The notes under the pieces are model-generated. The model made no database searches, was not told the origin of the DNA, and saw only the letters and a program-made list of their open reading frames with translations. This document shows, in pieces, positions 9,959 through 19,071 of a DNA stretch of 64,000 bases. Made by a program: the position numbers and the translations under genes. The stretch comes from Pseudomonas sp. Fl4BN1 (GTDB taxonomy: Bacteria; Pseudomonadota; Gammaproteobacteria; Pseudomonadales; Pseudomonadaceae): NCBI RefSeq assembly GCF_009908285.1, contig NZ_JAAARM010000010.1:124001-188000 (forward strand), written 5' to 3'. How positions within the stretch are numbered: the stretch's first letter is position 1; each line of letters begins with the position of its first letter.

Positions 9959-10615
9959 CTATTTCGTCGGGTTCGCGATGGCGCCGACGCGAACATAAAT
10001 CTTCTTCGTAATCTCCTGTTTTGAGTGTCCGAGAAGCCGGCTTGCATCGTCCAAATCGAGAATTTCAGATGCTGCCTTCGGTCGGATATCCCGGAACTGA
10101 AAACCTGCAATTTTCTGGGCCAAGCCCTGGTCGCCATCGCTCGATGGCCTCCGCCACGGCTTTTGACCTGGCGTCGTCCCATCTCTGGCACAGCATGCGC
10201 TCGGAGACCTTCTTTCCTGACTTGTTCACGATCAAATAGCCAGAGTTGATTTTTTTCGGTCTGGCAACGATTCTCTCGATGAGCAGGCTCAGGCTGTTTT
10301 TCTGAGCATCGACCTCCATAAGGATCCGGATCTTTTTGGACGTCTTGCCTTGGCCAACGCGCAGATACACTCCCTCCACATCATCAACGCGGATTAGCCG
10401 GACATCGGCTGGGCGCTGGTCCGTCAGGTAGGCAAGGTCCATCGCCTCCTGCAATTCGATCTCCCCTTTCTGGTAGACAGCCTTCCACACCACGTCGTTT
10501 GCGGAATAGTCGTGCGGCGTTTCCTTGTTCTTGCGAACGCCCTGGCAGGGGTTCTCTCTGTCGGTCAAACCCCCGTGAGTGTCTTCCTCCCACCATCGCC
10601 GGCAGGCTCCGATTG
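9959..10615 (-). pseudogene. tyrosine integrase, N-terminally truncated and frameshifted
   Basis: The minus strand encodes the catalytic half of a phage-type tyrosine recombinase. One frame reads DYSANDVVWKAVYQKG and LAYLTDQRPADVRLIRVDDV (catalytic Arg), up to the region near 10140. A one-base shift then leads into a frame with GFQFRDIRPKAASEI, SRLLGHSKQEITKKIYVRV (Arg, His and Tyr nucleophile) and a stop at 9959. The N-terminal core-binding domain is missing. Its 3' end lies 53 bases from the attR-like repeat, so it belonged to an element on the right side of that junction, probably a second element in tandem. Confidence 0.88.
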
Positions 10616-10964
10616 TTGAGTGGGGCGTTTCAGATGGTGCTGATCGCCGCCGGTGTTGCGCCGTGGCACTGTTTCTGCGTTCGCCCGGTCTACGTCCTTG
10701 CCATCAGGGAAGAAGGTGACTGCTCCCCGGGCCGGGCGGACTCTTCACTTCTTGTAGCCGTCGCTGATGCAGTCGGCGATCCATTCCAGGCGCTCAGCCA
10801 TTCCCCACATGTCGTTGTTGTCGCGGCGAGATACCAGCAGTAGGTCGCTGGCCAAGCACCTGGTGTATGCAGTGGAGATGAGAGGAAAGTATCGTATCCT
10901 TGGGCAAGCAGCAGCTGCGACTTGGTTGTTATAGCTCCGTCACTCAATATTAAGGATTGATCTT
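10616..10964. other. phage-derived non-coding debris upstream of the thioesterase gene
   Basis: About 350 bases between the integrase relic and the next gene. Short stretches resemble sequence near 36.97-37.05 kb (GCCGG-GTTGC-CCGTGG-ACTGTTTC pattern), suggesting shared phage ancestry. No intact ORF is supported. Confidence 0.4.
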
Positions 10965-11372
10965 GTGCCGAACTCAGTGATTATCAAGAGAAAGGTATTG
11001 TTCGGCGACTGTGATCCGGAGGGGGTTGTTTATACACCTAGGTTTTCATACTTTGTTGTTGAGGCCGTTCATGATGCGCTTACAGTTTGGTTGTCCGGTC
11101 CCGGATTAAGAACCCTGTTAGGTTTTAATTTACTGCCTCCAGCAAGGGCCTTCACGCTAGAGTTTCTTCATCCGGTTACTTGGGATGACGAACTTTCTAT
11201 TAAGGTAAGTGTTTCCAGTGTCGGGCTTCACTCGTTCACATTTCTAGTCGAGGGCAATCTAACGCCAGATGTTATGGCATTTACTTCTAGCCTTACACAC
11301 GTTTGCATCTCACCGGTTACCAGAGAAGTTATTGAGGTTCCTTTGCAACTGAGGGCGCTACTCCAGTCTTGA
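10965..11372 (+). CDS. hotdog-fold acyl-CoA thioesterase (4HBT/YbgC-like)
   Basis: A 135-residue enzyme. The hallmark FGDCDPEGVVYTPRFSYF holds the Asp of the 4-hydroxybenzoyl-CoA thioesterase active-site loop (DxDPxGVVYxPxY). The rest fits the single hotdog fold (FTLEFLHPVTWDDELSIKV). The start is GTG at 10965 with AAGGA eight bases upstream. It would hydrolyse an acyl- or aroyl-CoA ester; the substrate is not readable. It stands alone on an AT-richer accessory stretch, which suggests horizontal transfer. Confidence 0.85.
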   Translation: MPNSVIIKRKVLFGDCDPEGVVYTPRFSYFVVEAVHDALTVWLSGPGLRTLLGFNLLPPARAFTLEFLHPVTWDDELSIKVSVSSVGLHSFTFLVEGNLTPDVMAFTSSLTHVCISPVTREVIEVPLQLRALLQS

Positions 11373-11455
11373 GCGTTGTAGTTGCTTGGACGAGACAGAG
11401 TGGGCCTGGCGTTCTACCACCAGCAAGGATCGCCACTGACTGAGGTAGATGCGCC

Positions 11456-11554
11456 TCATGCCGCCACCTGCCGTTGTTCCTGGCGTAGCGCATGCTGACC
11501 GATCTCGGCGAGCACCTGGTAGTGCTGCCGAACGTATGCGCGGTTGTGGCTCAT
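11456..11554 (-). pseudogene. truncated copy of a small phage gene (MSHN family)
   Basis: The first 19 residues (MSHNRAYVRQHYQVLAEIG) match the start of the 70-residue phage protein at 35824-36036 (MSHNCAYIRQHYQVPAEVG), after which the two diverge and this frame stops at 32 residues. DNA identity covers the start codon and upstream region too. It is a decayed relative from another prophage. Confidence 0.7.
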
Positions 11555-11652
11555 GATTATCTCCAGCCAGGCACTGCCCTCGGTGGCCGGTGGTGGCAAT
11601 TTGGTTTGGGTTGCGGTATTGCAGCGGGCTCAATCTTGAAGGGATGCAAGCA

Positions 11653-12021
11653 ATGCGTTTTTTAGTTGGCTGCTTGGCTCTTGCGGTGTCAGCAACGGCT
11701 TTCGCAACTGAAGATCAGATGAAGCAATGGGAAAAGATGGATCGCTGCTCGAATGCGGCATTTATCGCGGTCACTGTCCTGGAGAGCAGTGCGGATGGGT
11801 TCCAGCAAGAGCTTGCTCTCCATGGATCCATCACTGGGCTCAAAAAAAATACCAAAATGGGGGAGGCGACCCCCACGGAAAACGAAGTCCGCGGTGCTTA
11901 CAGCATAGCGAGCAGAGTCTCAGTTGAAATGCCGCGACCGTTTTCCAAGCGAGATCATGATTGGCTGATCGCCCAGGCCGCCTCAGCATGTTCGCTATGG
12001 ATTCCTGACGAGAAAGCCTAA
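11653..12021 (+). CDS. small secreted protein of unknown function
   Basis: A 122-residue protein with a clear signal peptide (MRFLVGCLALAVSATAFA, cleavage before TED). The mature part holds two cysteines (CSNAAF near the start and SACSLW near the end) that could form a disulfide. Start 11653 follows AAGGGA; an in-frame ATG at 11644 is also possible. No family recognised. It lies in the accessory stretch with a SUKH protein and small membrane proteins. Confidence 0.65.
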   Translation: MRFLVGCLALAVSATAFATEDQMKQWEKMDRCSNAAFIAVTVLESSADGFQQELALHGSITGLKKNTKMGEATPTENEVRGAYSIASRVSVEMPRPFSKRDHDWLIAQAASACSLWIPDEKA

Positions 12022-12102
12022 GAACCTCGTTCTCTTTGGCAATTTGGTTTGGGTTGGGGTATTACCGGCGACTGGCATGGACCGGATCAAGGAGGCCTAT
12101 CT

Positions 12103-12492
12103 GTGAAACTCAACTCTAATTGGATCGGTAATGAGGGAGCCTCTGTCGAAGCTTTGGACGCTCTTCGTTCTGCAGCGCCTCGAGATCTCCCTTCCGAGTA
12201 CTACCAATTGCTCGAATACAGCAATGGCGGCGAGGGACCACTTCCCGACCCACTCTTCAACTTCTGCCTCGACCCAGCTGAAACAGCCTCGGACGCCTCA
12301 CAGATAGACCTGTTTGCAGAGATTGCATCTGGCTTGTTTGTTTTTGGCGGCGATGGTGGTGGGCAGTTGTTTGCGTTCGATCTGCGAGGGGCTAGCCCAT
12401 GGCCGATAGTTACCTTCGACGAGGTGGATCCAAGTGGGAGCGTGCTTACGGCGGCCAGCAGTTTTGCTGAGTTCGTAGCATTAATCGGATAG
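12103..12492 (+). CDS. SMI1/KNR4 (SUKH) family protein, likely immunity protein
   Basis: A 129-residue cytoplasmic protein with SUKH-1 marks: LPSEYYQLLEYSNGGEGPL near residue 40, then FGGDGGGQLFAFDL and PWPIVTFDEVDPSG. The start is GTG at 12103, 8 bases after a strong AAGGAGG. SUKH proteins commonly neutralise nuclease or other toxins of contact-dependent and type VI systems. No toxin gene is adjacent, so this may be an orphan immunity gene, common in accessory islands. Family assignment is strong; role is inferred. Confidence 0.85.
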   Translation: MKLNSNWIGNEGASVEALDALRSAAPRDLPSEYYQLLEYSNGGEGPLPDPLFNFCLDPAETASDASQIDLFAEIASGLFVFGGDGGGQLFAFDLRGASPWPIVTFDEVDPSGSVLTAASSFAEFVALIG

Positions 12493-12579
12493 GCGCCGCC
12501 CTCTGTATCCGGATGCAGCGAGCGTTGATGTGATGGCTTATTGCAATTATGATCGCGCCCTTCTCAAAGGAGTGATTTG

Positions 12580-12756
12580 ATGTTTCCTCGATATTTTCGC
12601 TGGATTTCGGTACTGGGCATCCTTGCTGCAGTTGTCGTCTTCGTATTTGCCAGCCTGCAAATATTTACCGGTATGGCGCCAGCAACAGACCTGATTCGGC
12701 CCACTATCGCAGCTGCCGCATTTGGCTGGGCTTTCACTCAGTCCACAAAGGTCTGA
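12580..12756 (+). CDS. 58-residue membrane protein
   Basis: The frame starts at an ATG with AAAGGAG seven bases upstream. It encodes MFPRYFRWISVLGILAAVVV, a first membrane helix, and a second weaker hydrophobic stretch (IRPTIAAAAFGWAF). Function unknown. Downstream bases to 13159 hold only decayed sequence, including a minus-strand relic at 12817-12975 (SLAAEKSACFLQIPRHVID) without a start. Confidence 0.6.
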   Translation: MFPRYFRWISVLGILAAVVVFVFASLQIFTGMAPATDLIRPTIAAAAFGWAFTQSTKV

Positions 12757-13159
12757 GCCTGGGCAAAAGGGTTTACTCAGCTTCGTGAATGCTCCGGGTG
12801 CTGCGAGTAGGGCGGGTTATTCTTCGCCGTCGTGTTCGGCGTTCATTTGGAGTGATTCGGTGAATCCCGCTTGCCGCAATTTGCGCGCTACGTTTTGAGT
12901 TATGTCGATTACGTGGCGCGGAATCTGGAGGAAACAAGCGGACTTCTCGGCAGCCAGCGAGTGGGCCTGTGCGATCAGTCACCAGATGGTCGGGCGATCT
13001 ACCTCTTCGATACCGCTGTGTGCGTCTATTCGTTAGCGTCCAGATTGCCTGGCGTTTGCCGGTGGGTACTGGAAAAGGCCTGGAAAAAGCCCGATGCCCC
13101 TGGGCCAGACTGTCTGGCAGTAGTGGTACTGTCTACGCAGCACCCCTGGAGCCTGCTAG

Positions 13160-13792
13160 ATGAATCGTCAAAGTCCACCTCTTCGCGTCGCAACGCCTCT
13201 AGCCGCACCAAGCATTGAAAACCCTGCCGCTCACCCACCTATTTGGCATCGCGACCCGGACTTACTGACCCTTGGCAGCACTGGGGCGGCCATTTTGGGT
13301 TTCTGCTTTACGTTGCTTATATTCTTACCGGCCTTAGGGTTGATGATATTTCTCCTTATCGGGCTCGAAGCGATGCAAGGTGTGCCGCGCAGCGATGGGT
13401 CGAGTTTCACAACGTCGTTGCTCATCCTGTTCCTGCTTGGTTTTGTTGTGCTCAAGGGGCTGGTCTTTGCGTGGATTTTCTCTGCGCCTAGAGTGCTGGC
13501 CTTCACGTTTGACGAAAATCAGCAACTGCTTACCCTCACTGTCACCCGTCGCGCCCGTAAACCCAAAGAGGTGCATGTGCCATTTAGCGACATCATTTGT
13601 ATCAGCCCTTACGTGCTCGCTTCGTATGACCGCGATGGCCATTTTAGCGTCGTGTGCCAGGGGCCGAGGGACAAGGAGTTCGTGTATCGATTGGCTGAGG
13701 GTACTTCTCTGGAAGAAATGGAGTTTCATGCTGCGTGGTTGCGAGGAATAATAGGCGAACGGATGCACGAACTACTGAATCTGGACAAATGA
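13160..13792 (+). CDS. membrane protein with two helices and a cytoplasmic domain
   Basis: A 210-residue protein. Two long hydrophobic segments lie near residues 42-68 (AAILGFCFTLLIFLPALGLM) and 84-108 (SLLILFLLGFVVLKGLVFAW). The C-terminal 100 residues are soluble, with beta-rich character (RVLAFTFDENQQLLTLTVTRR). This layout resembles PH-like/YdbT-type membrane proteins but I do not claim the family. GGAG precedes the ATG. Likely part of the imported accessory cluster. Confidence 0.65.
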   Translation: MNRQSPPLRVATPLAAPSIENPAAHPPIWHRDPDLLTLGSTGAAILGFCFTLLIFLPALGLMIFLLIGLEAMQGVPRSDGSSFTTSLLILFLLGFVVLKGLVFAWIFSAPRVLAFTFDENQQLLTLTVTRRARKPKEVHVPFSDIICISPYVLASYDRDGHFSVVCQGPRDKEFVYRLAEGTSLEEMEFHAAWLRGIIGERMHELLNLDK

Positions 13793-13959
13793 ACGAAGCA
13801 CGTCCATCTAACCACTAATTGTCGCTCGATCAGCTTCATATCCCGGTCCTGGTTAGCGTGCTTGCTCTTGAACGTGAAGCCGGACATGAAAAAGGCAGCC
13901 TTCGCTGCCTCCAGTTCTGCTTGGCGCTGTGCGCCTACGAGGATGTGATTGTCGGTCAT
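13726..13959 (-). CDS. small phage-type ORF, probably truncated
   Basis: Starts MTDNHILVGAQRQAELEAAK with GGAGG upstream. The first 50 residues look like real coding sequence (amphipathic helix, then FKSKHANQDRDMKLIERQL). The last 25 run antisense into the end of the membrane-protein gene, so the natural 3' end was probably lost. A second phage-like frame starts at 14161 (MGDPKSTAFAVSRNGG) and overlaps it. Function unknown. Confidence 0.4.
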   Translation of the reverse strand: MTDNHILVGAQRQAELEAAKAAFFMSGFTFKSKHANQDRDMKLIERQLVVRWTCFVHLSRFSSSCIRSPIIPRNHAA

Positions 13960-14348
13960 AGTGCCTCCACTTGATCTGTATGGCGCTTTCACCGCGCTCC
14001 AAGTGGGCCCAGGTTGGTTCTTCCAGGCGTTCCGCCTCGGCCGCTTTCCCCGCGAAATGCTCCTGTAAGTCCAGCCAAGGCACCTGCTCTGTGCGCAAAG
14101 CGCGGCGAGCCCGGCCGCCGTTTCTACTGACAGCAAAGGCCGTGCTCTTAGGGTCTCCCACCTATCATTCCCTGGATGGATGGCAAGTGCCGCCTGGCCG
14201 AGCGCCTTATTCCTAGCTTCCCTTCCTGTGAGTGCTACGTTGAAGTCTTCGCCGACAGTGCCAAGTTGAACTTCCTGCGGTCCCAGTCTGCGCCAGTTGA
14301 AGTCCTCAACGACATCAACGGCGACCTGATGACGTTACACCAAACCTA

Positions 14349-14837
14349 TCAAAACTTAGCGGCCCCCATTCTTCTGTGGGCGGCAATAAAATCTTGAAAG
14401 CTTTTAATAAAACCTCGTCTTATGTCAGGTAGTATTTTTTTTAGAATCAGAAAGTAAAGATAGATAGGTGTTGCATCGCCCGTCCCCTCATCTATCCAGC
14501 GCTCTTCTGTTTCAAAACAAAAAAGTACACAGCGTATGAGATTCGCAAAATTTTCATCTGATTTACGGTGCTGTTTCTCTACCTCCCAGAGCTCTAGCGC
14601 AAGCTTTCTCCGGAGATCTCCATCGTTTTCTATACGTTCTCGCAGGATGCTTTCTTCGATATATGGAATCAGCACTTTCAACTTCGGCTCAGAAACGCTA
14701 GCAAGTACACCGTGGTCAATCAGACTGAGCAAATAGCGAGCGTAGTGACGTGTCATTTCACCGAAAGTCACGCTCGCTTCAAGTAACGCCTTTTCAAGGT
14801 AATCGAACTCTTGAATCTCCAGGCTATCAATCATCAT
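14349..14837 (-). CDS. hypothetical helical cytoplasmic protein
   Basis: A 162-residue protein rich in charged helices (LEKALLEASVTFGEMTRHYARYLL; ELWEVEKQHRKSDENFANLI). No signal peptide, no membrane segment and no motif I recognise. Start 14837 (MMIDSLEIQEFD) has GGAG five bases upstream. Size, composition and setting beside a SUKH gene would fit an immunity protein, but this is speculation. Confidence 0.6.
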   Translation of the reverse strand: MMIDSLEIQEFDYLEKALLEASVTFGEMTRHYARYLLSLIDHGVLASVSEPKLKVLIPYIEESILRERIENDGDLRRKLALELWEVEKQHRKSDENFANLIRCVLFCFETEERWIDEGTGDATPIYLYFLILKKILPDIRRGFIKSFQDFIAAHRRMGAAKF

Positions 14838-14979
14838 ACAGCTCCATCTTTTACTCTTATCGTGCAGCAGCAATCGGCCTAAAGCGGCCTGTGCAGATTC
14901 AGGAAGGGGTTCGAATCCCTATTCTCGCTATCCTGGTTGCATTTGGCGAACTGGTTATTGGCTAGGGAGGCGAGGTCGT

Positions 14980-15128
14980 GGGGAAAAAATGAGGCAGTCC
15001 ATATGCCAAACAATGCCATTTGATGCCATGCGAGGATCTGTCTGGATTTTTCGGAATGCCCTACAGCCCTTGTTATTCGGGGCTGTAGGGCTTTTTTGCG
15101 TTAATACCTGAGTACAATCGGCGTGTGC
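14980..15128 (+). repeat. copy B of the terminator-containing direct repeat
   Basis: Same-orientation relative of 6728-6868. The two copies flank 8.1 kb that contains the IS-split gene, attR, the integrase relic and the SUKH region. Such a pair could mark the edges of a nested or older island. Confidence 0.75.
15058..15097 (+). terminator. intrinsic terminator in repeat copy B
   Basis: GCCCTACAGCC pairs with GGCTGTAGGGC, followed by six T residues. Compared with copy A the TA pairs are exchanged for CG pairs on both sides of the stem, so the structure is conserved. Confidence 0.85.
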
Positions 15129-15316
15129 TTAGGGCGCGTCGGAAGATTTGGGGGGGTGGACTGCCCCCGGCACCGTAAACTTCTTCAGGCTCTGCTGTCG
15201 TCAGTGTGAAGATGCATTGCTTGTTTGCAGCTGTTTCGATCTGCATTTAAAGTGTGCTCAATCAGCTACCAAGGCCTCAAGCCAGTCATTTTCTAAAGGA
15301 TTGCAAGTAAAGAATT

Positions 15317-15610
15317 ATGGAAAATCAGTTTGTCGTGCAGCGCGTTATCGTTGCGTTCCTGATCATTATCGTTGCGTTGGGCAGTATCGCTTTCATTGGT
15401 TGCCTGGCCAGTCCTCCAGGCTTCGTTTCTGGTATCAGAATGATGCTGGCAATCATGGCCTTGGGGCTTACATGCCTGCTGTGCTATCCACTGGTCATTA
15501 CCTACTGGATCGTCTCAGGGCGGCCAACAGGGATACGCGACCTATTGATTGTTCATAGCATCGTATTAGGTGGTTTTGTTGTTTGGTATCTGCTGCTTTT
15601 ATTTGAATGA
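15317..15610 (+). CDS. small inner-membrane protein with three helices
   Basis: A 97-residue, strongly hydrophobic protein. Helices lie near residues 9-30 (RVIVAFLIIIVALGSIAFIG), 40-66 (MMLAIMALGLTCLLCYPLVI) and 77-96 (LIVHSIVLGGFVVWYLLLLF). AAAG precedes the ATG. No family recognised. Confidence 0.65.
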   Translation: MENQFVVQRVIVAFLIIIVALGSIAFIGCLASPPGFVSGIRMMLAIMALGLTCLLCYPLVITYWIVSGRPTGIRDLLIVHSIVLGGFVVWYLLLLFE

Positions 15611-15654
15611 AGGCCGTTCATCAGCGCTGGCAAGTAGGTAAGGCGCACTGGATG

Positions 15655-17202
15655 TCAGCTTGAAATAACGGTCCTGTTTCTTCCGCTGGACTTGGCTACG
15701 TACAAGGCTTTATCGGCTGTGTTTATCAGGTCTGCGGGCGTTTCAAATTCAGCTCCGGAAAGTGTGCTAATACCAATGCTGATAGTGACCACGCCAAGTG
15801 GCGATTCGCTGTGCGGTATCTTGCTGTTTTCCAAATCAAGACGGATTCTTTCGGCTAGCAAGAAAGCTCCAACGTAATCTGTGTCGGTAAGAACGATGGC
15901 GAACTCCTCGCCACCGTACCGGGCGGCGAGATCACCGATTCGGTTGGCATTTTTCTTGATAATGGCGCCCACCGTTTTCAGGCACTCGTCACCCTGTACA
16001 TGCCCGTAATGATCATTGTAGTTTTTGAACAGGTCGACATCGATCATTATTAACGCGGTACCGTCTAGCTTGCGTTTTGTTCGAGTAACTTCTGTATCTA
16101 GAAAAAAATCAAAATGACGGCGATTGGCGAGTTGTGTCAATGCGTCTTCGAGAGCCATCAAGCCAAGGGATTTATTGACTTCGATATAGTTGTTCTGTTG
16201 CGCCTGTAGTTCTCTTTGTGCCTGAATTTGCTGACTCATCAGCCTGATCAGTCGATAGCCTATTATGCTAAGTATTATCAGCAGTATGGAGGACATGATC
16301 AGGCTGGCAAAAGACTCTTTGCGCCAGTCGGCGAGGATCTCGTTCCTATCAAAGGCGGCGATAATGACCAGTGGGTATCCACTAATGCGTCGAAAACCAA
16401 TGACCCGCTCTACGTTATCGATATAAGACCTTATGGTTGCAGTGCCTGAACTTACATCAGGTTTCAGTAAAGCGAATACTTGACCTTTTGATATGTCGGT
16501 GCCGACATCTGAGTCGCGGAAGGGTTTACGCACTACAATATGGCCGCTTGTACTCGCCAGATTGATCAGACCATTTTCCCCCATGTCTACACCGTCATAC
16601 AGGCTGAGGAAATACTTAAGGTAAATTGTAGCTATCGTTACCCCGGCAAAGCTCCCGTCAGGGTGATTGATTCGACGGGATATCGTCATGATCCACTCGT
16701 TTGTTGAGCGGCTCCGTATTGATGGGCCTAGATAAGGTCCTGAGTCGGAATGATCGCGGTGGTAAATAAAATAATCACGATCTGAATTGTTTGCTCCGGC
16801 TGGAATGACTCCATTTGAGTTGAGCAACCAGCGACCTTGCTCATCATAGATAAAAAAGCCATGTATTTGAGGCAGGCGTTGTTGTTGTATTTTTAGCAAT
16901 TCTTCCAGTTTCTTCAAATCTTCCGTACTACCGCCTTCGGCTTCCAGGCGTTCCTTGATCACTAAAAGTACTGTGTCAGCCTGGGTTAAAGTGGCCTCGA
17001 TGTTAGATGATAAAGTCTTGGAGAGATTTGACATCTCCGTTTCTTTGTCGTGAAGGTGGTACTCCAGGGAGTTGAAAATTCCCCAGGTGCTTATTGCAAT
17101 TAATGAAATACATACCACCGCCACGAACAGGATGACATGGCCCACCTTGAGCTTGGCCTCGGCCCACTCGGTGGAAAAAATGGAGGCTTTTTTTAGTAGC
17201 AT
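15655..17202 (-). CDS. membrane-bound diguanylate cyclase (dCache sensor + GGDEF)
   Basis: A 515-residue inner-membrane enzyme making c-di-GMP from two GTP. Helix 1 is near residues 22-44 and helix 2 near 300-325 (SFASLIMSSILLIILSIIGY). Between them lies a periplasmic dCache/PDC domain (FFIYDEQGRWLLNSNG, DRDYFIYHRD, ISRRINHPDGSFAGV). The C-terminal GGDEF domain has the active-site GGEEF and an inhibitory-site RIGD exactly five residues before it, so product inhibition is expected. The start ATG at 17202 follows AAAGGG; the GTG directly before it is the alternative. It sits alone and likely tunes motility or biofilm in response to a small extracellular ligand. Confidence 0.95.
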   Translation of the reverse strand: MLLKKASIFSTEWAEAKLKVGHVILFVAVVCISLIAISTWGIFNSLEYHLHDKETEMSNLSKTLSSNIEATLTQADTVLLVIKERLEAEGGSTEDLKKLEELLKIQQQRLPQIHGFFIYDEQGRWLLNSNGVIPAGANNSDRDYFIYHRDHSDSGPYLGPSIRSRSTNEWIMTISRRINHPDGSFAGVTIATIYLKYFLSLYDGVDMGENGLINLASTSGHIVVRKPFRDSDVGTDISKGQVFALLKPDVSSGTATIRSYIDNVERVIGFRRISGYPLVIIAAFDRNEILADWRKESFASLIMSSILLIILSIIGYRLIRLMSQQIQAQRELQAQQNNYIEVNKSLGLMALEDALTQLANRRHFDFFLDTEVTRTKRKLDGTALIMIDVDLFKNYNDHYGHVQGDECLKTVGAIIKKNANRIGDLAARYGGEEFAIVLTDTDYVGAFLLAERIRLDLENSKIPHSESPLGVVTISIGISTLSGAEFETPADLINTADKALYVAKSSGRNRTVISS

Positions 17203-17808
17203 CACGCCCTTTCCTATGGCTATGAGTTGTTGGTGCTCTTGGCTGAGCGCGGACAGCGGATCGAGCGCAAACGTGGACTACTAGAGGTGGCAGGATGATT
17301 TTGTCGAGCCATGTTCACAGCATGACCATGACGCTTGTTACATCGGCAATAGTAAGAGGAGGCACCGGCAGTATCCTGGAGGGCCCCGCCAATAACCCAA
17401 AGGGCATCCAGGCTCTTGCTTTTACTCTTGCCGTTTACGGCACGCATTTCTGAATCACCATAGACCGCGATGATGACTCAGGCTAGTCGAGGTGGAGATA
17501 ACTGACACTATTGATCTGGCAGAATTTGCAATGATTTCTGCTCGCGGCTTGGCACATCACTCACGCTCGGGTGGAGCTAAAACCACGGGAGAGTCTTGGA
17601 ATACCGTCTATTCGGCCTGTTCTTTATGTTGCAGGGGGACGGTCAATTCGCCGGCTGAGTGCAATTCGAAGCGACCAACAGTATAGGAGGGGAAGGGGAG
17701 AAGCGCTGGAGGTAGAGTTGCAAAATCGGTACTGCGGCAGTGCATTGAATGCAACTGGAAAGTCCTGCGTGAGCAGGGCTCGCCAGCCTTTGGCATGACA
17801 TCAAGGGG
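17203..17808. other. 600-base gap without a supported gene
   Basis: Short frames on both strands lack ribosome sites and family resemblance. The left end must hold the diguanylate cyclase promoter. I see no terminator or repeat of note. Confidence 0.5.
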
Positions 17809-18114
17809 TTAAGCTTTAGTGTTTATGATCTCGCCGGTTATTTGCCCGCTGCCATTTACCACTCCAGAAGCCGGTGCTGCGGTGCTTGCAGTCTGGTGGT
17901 GGTGCTTTTGTATCAAGCGTTGAGCCTGGCGATCGCCATGTCCCGCCTCTTGAGCGGTTTGCGCCGCCGTCTCGGTGGCCTCTTTCAGCGCTGCTTCAAC
18001 ATTGCTGGTGGCCGTGGACGTGGCCTGAGTGGCTTTCGTCGTGGGCGGGTTCTGGGCAGAGCCTTGTCCGTTAATAGTCACAGGGTTTGAAGCTGATACT
18101 GCTCCGATGGACAT
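17809..18114 (-). CDS. Ala/Thr/Gln-rich hypothetical protein
   Basis: A 101-residue, low-complexity protein: the first 40 residues are Ser/Thr/Ala/Pro-rich, then an amphipathic helix (VEAALKEATETAAQTAQEA) and a histidine run (QKHHHQT). It has no signal peptide. AGGAG precedes the ATG at good spacing. Possibly a flexible secreted or surface-associated protein, but nothing firm can be said. The 470 bases upstream (18115-18582) show no other supported gene. Confidence 0.55.
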   Translation of the reverse strand: MSIGAVSASNPVTINGQGSAQNPPTTKATQATSTATSNVEAALKEATETAAQTAQEAGHGDRQAQRLIQKHHHQTASTAAPASGVVNGSGQITGEIINTKA

Positions 18115-18582
18115 AGATAACTCCTGACTGAGTAGGTTGCACCAATGCGTCTTAGTCTTTGCGATTACGTTAACGTTACCCGCTGAGTCCCTGTTTTCAG
18201 GACTGTTTCATCTGCCTCCCTAGATCAACCCATAACGGGGACTAGAGTAGGCGCGCAGTTGTAGCGCCTTTGTCAGATAAAGGTGAAAGCTTTGTGGTTT
18301 TGATGACGAGACTGGTGTTTTTACTGGGCATAGTTTGAGCAAGAAGCGCTGCTTCTGATGAAGCGCGCTGCTTGCATGCCCGGTGAGGCCCGAATCTTCC
18401 ACCACGTAATCCATCATGTTGAGCGCCCCGTAGCACGACGGATAGTTGATCGCGGCAAAAGACAGATGAACAGAAGCTGCGCCCAACAGGCAGCGCGAGT
18501 CAGGTGGTGTCGGGTCTAGAAAGGAGTGAGTGCAGGACCGAGTTTCAGGGCGAGGTGATCGATAGGCGAAAGTGTCACTGAG

Positions 18583-18828
18583 TCAGCACAGGGCATTGGC
18601 TGGAGAAAGTACCGGCAGTGGTGGAAGGCTCATGTCGCGGATGGCGGCTTCGAGCTTGTCCTGGTAGATCGTCAAAATGGAGTAATCCAGCTTTTGGCTG
18701 ATGTCGGCGCCATCTGCCGAGCTCGCCAGAAGCTCGTTCAGCGCCCCCGCCACCAGCTCGGCTGTGACTTGCAGGACGTTGATTCCAAAACCGCTATCTG
18801 CAATGAGCAGGTTCGTTAAGTCGTACAT
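18583..18828 (-). CDS. hypothetical 81-residue protein
   Basis: Start 18828 (MYDLTNLLIADSGF) has AGAGG upstream. The product is a soluble, mostly helical protein (LQVTAELVAGALNELLASS; DYSILTIYQDKLEAAIRDM). No motif recognised. Confidence 0.55.
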   Translation of the reverse strand: MYDLTNLLIADSGFGINVLQVTAELVAGALNELLASSADGADISQKLDYSILTIYQDKLEAAIRDMSLPPLPVLSPANALC

Positions 18829-19071
18829 ACAGCCTCTGTGGTCACTGTTCACATAAATAATGGCTATGAGCCATTATCAGGATAACCAAACTGCCTACTC
18901 GCTGTCATCGAAAAAAGATCAATGGAATGGGGGGGACCTCAATGCAGAGTAGTGATCAATCCGGGAATTGCACTCACACACCTGGAAAGCGCTCCAGGCT
19001 GAAATTTTCAGCAGCAGTGCCTTCAGTCTGTGTACCATTTTGACCCGCGAAGATAACCAAGGCCGATTTGC

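Larger units (their letters stand above)
14838..15316. other. intergenic stretch with a tRNA-3'-end-like scrap and repeat copy B
   Basis: At 14904-14930 the sequence GGGGTTCGAATCCCTATTC resembles a tRNA T arm plus acceptor strand, without the rest of a tRNA, so it may be an old attachment site. Repeat copy B (14980-15128) follows. No gene supported. The following bases to 15316 contain the upstream region of the next small membrane protein. Confidence 0.4.

Noticed and set aside
12871..13218. 115-codon plus-strand frame
   Set aside because: No start signal; overlaps the start of the membrane-protein gene; composition unlike coding sequence.
14904..14930. complete tRNA gene
   Set aside because: Only a T-arm and acceptor-like piece; no D arm or anticodon arm upstream.
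15148..15558. 136-codon plus-strand frame
   Set aside because: Out-of-frame overlap with the small three-helix protein, which has better start and composition.
18220..18486. 88-codon minus-strand frame
   Set aside because: No ribosome site and no domain-like pattern; probably chance.
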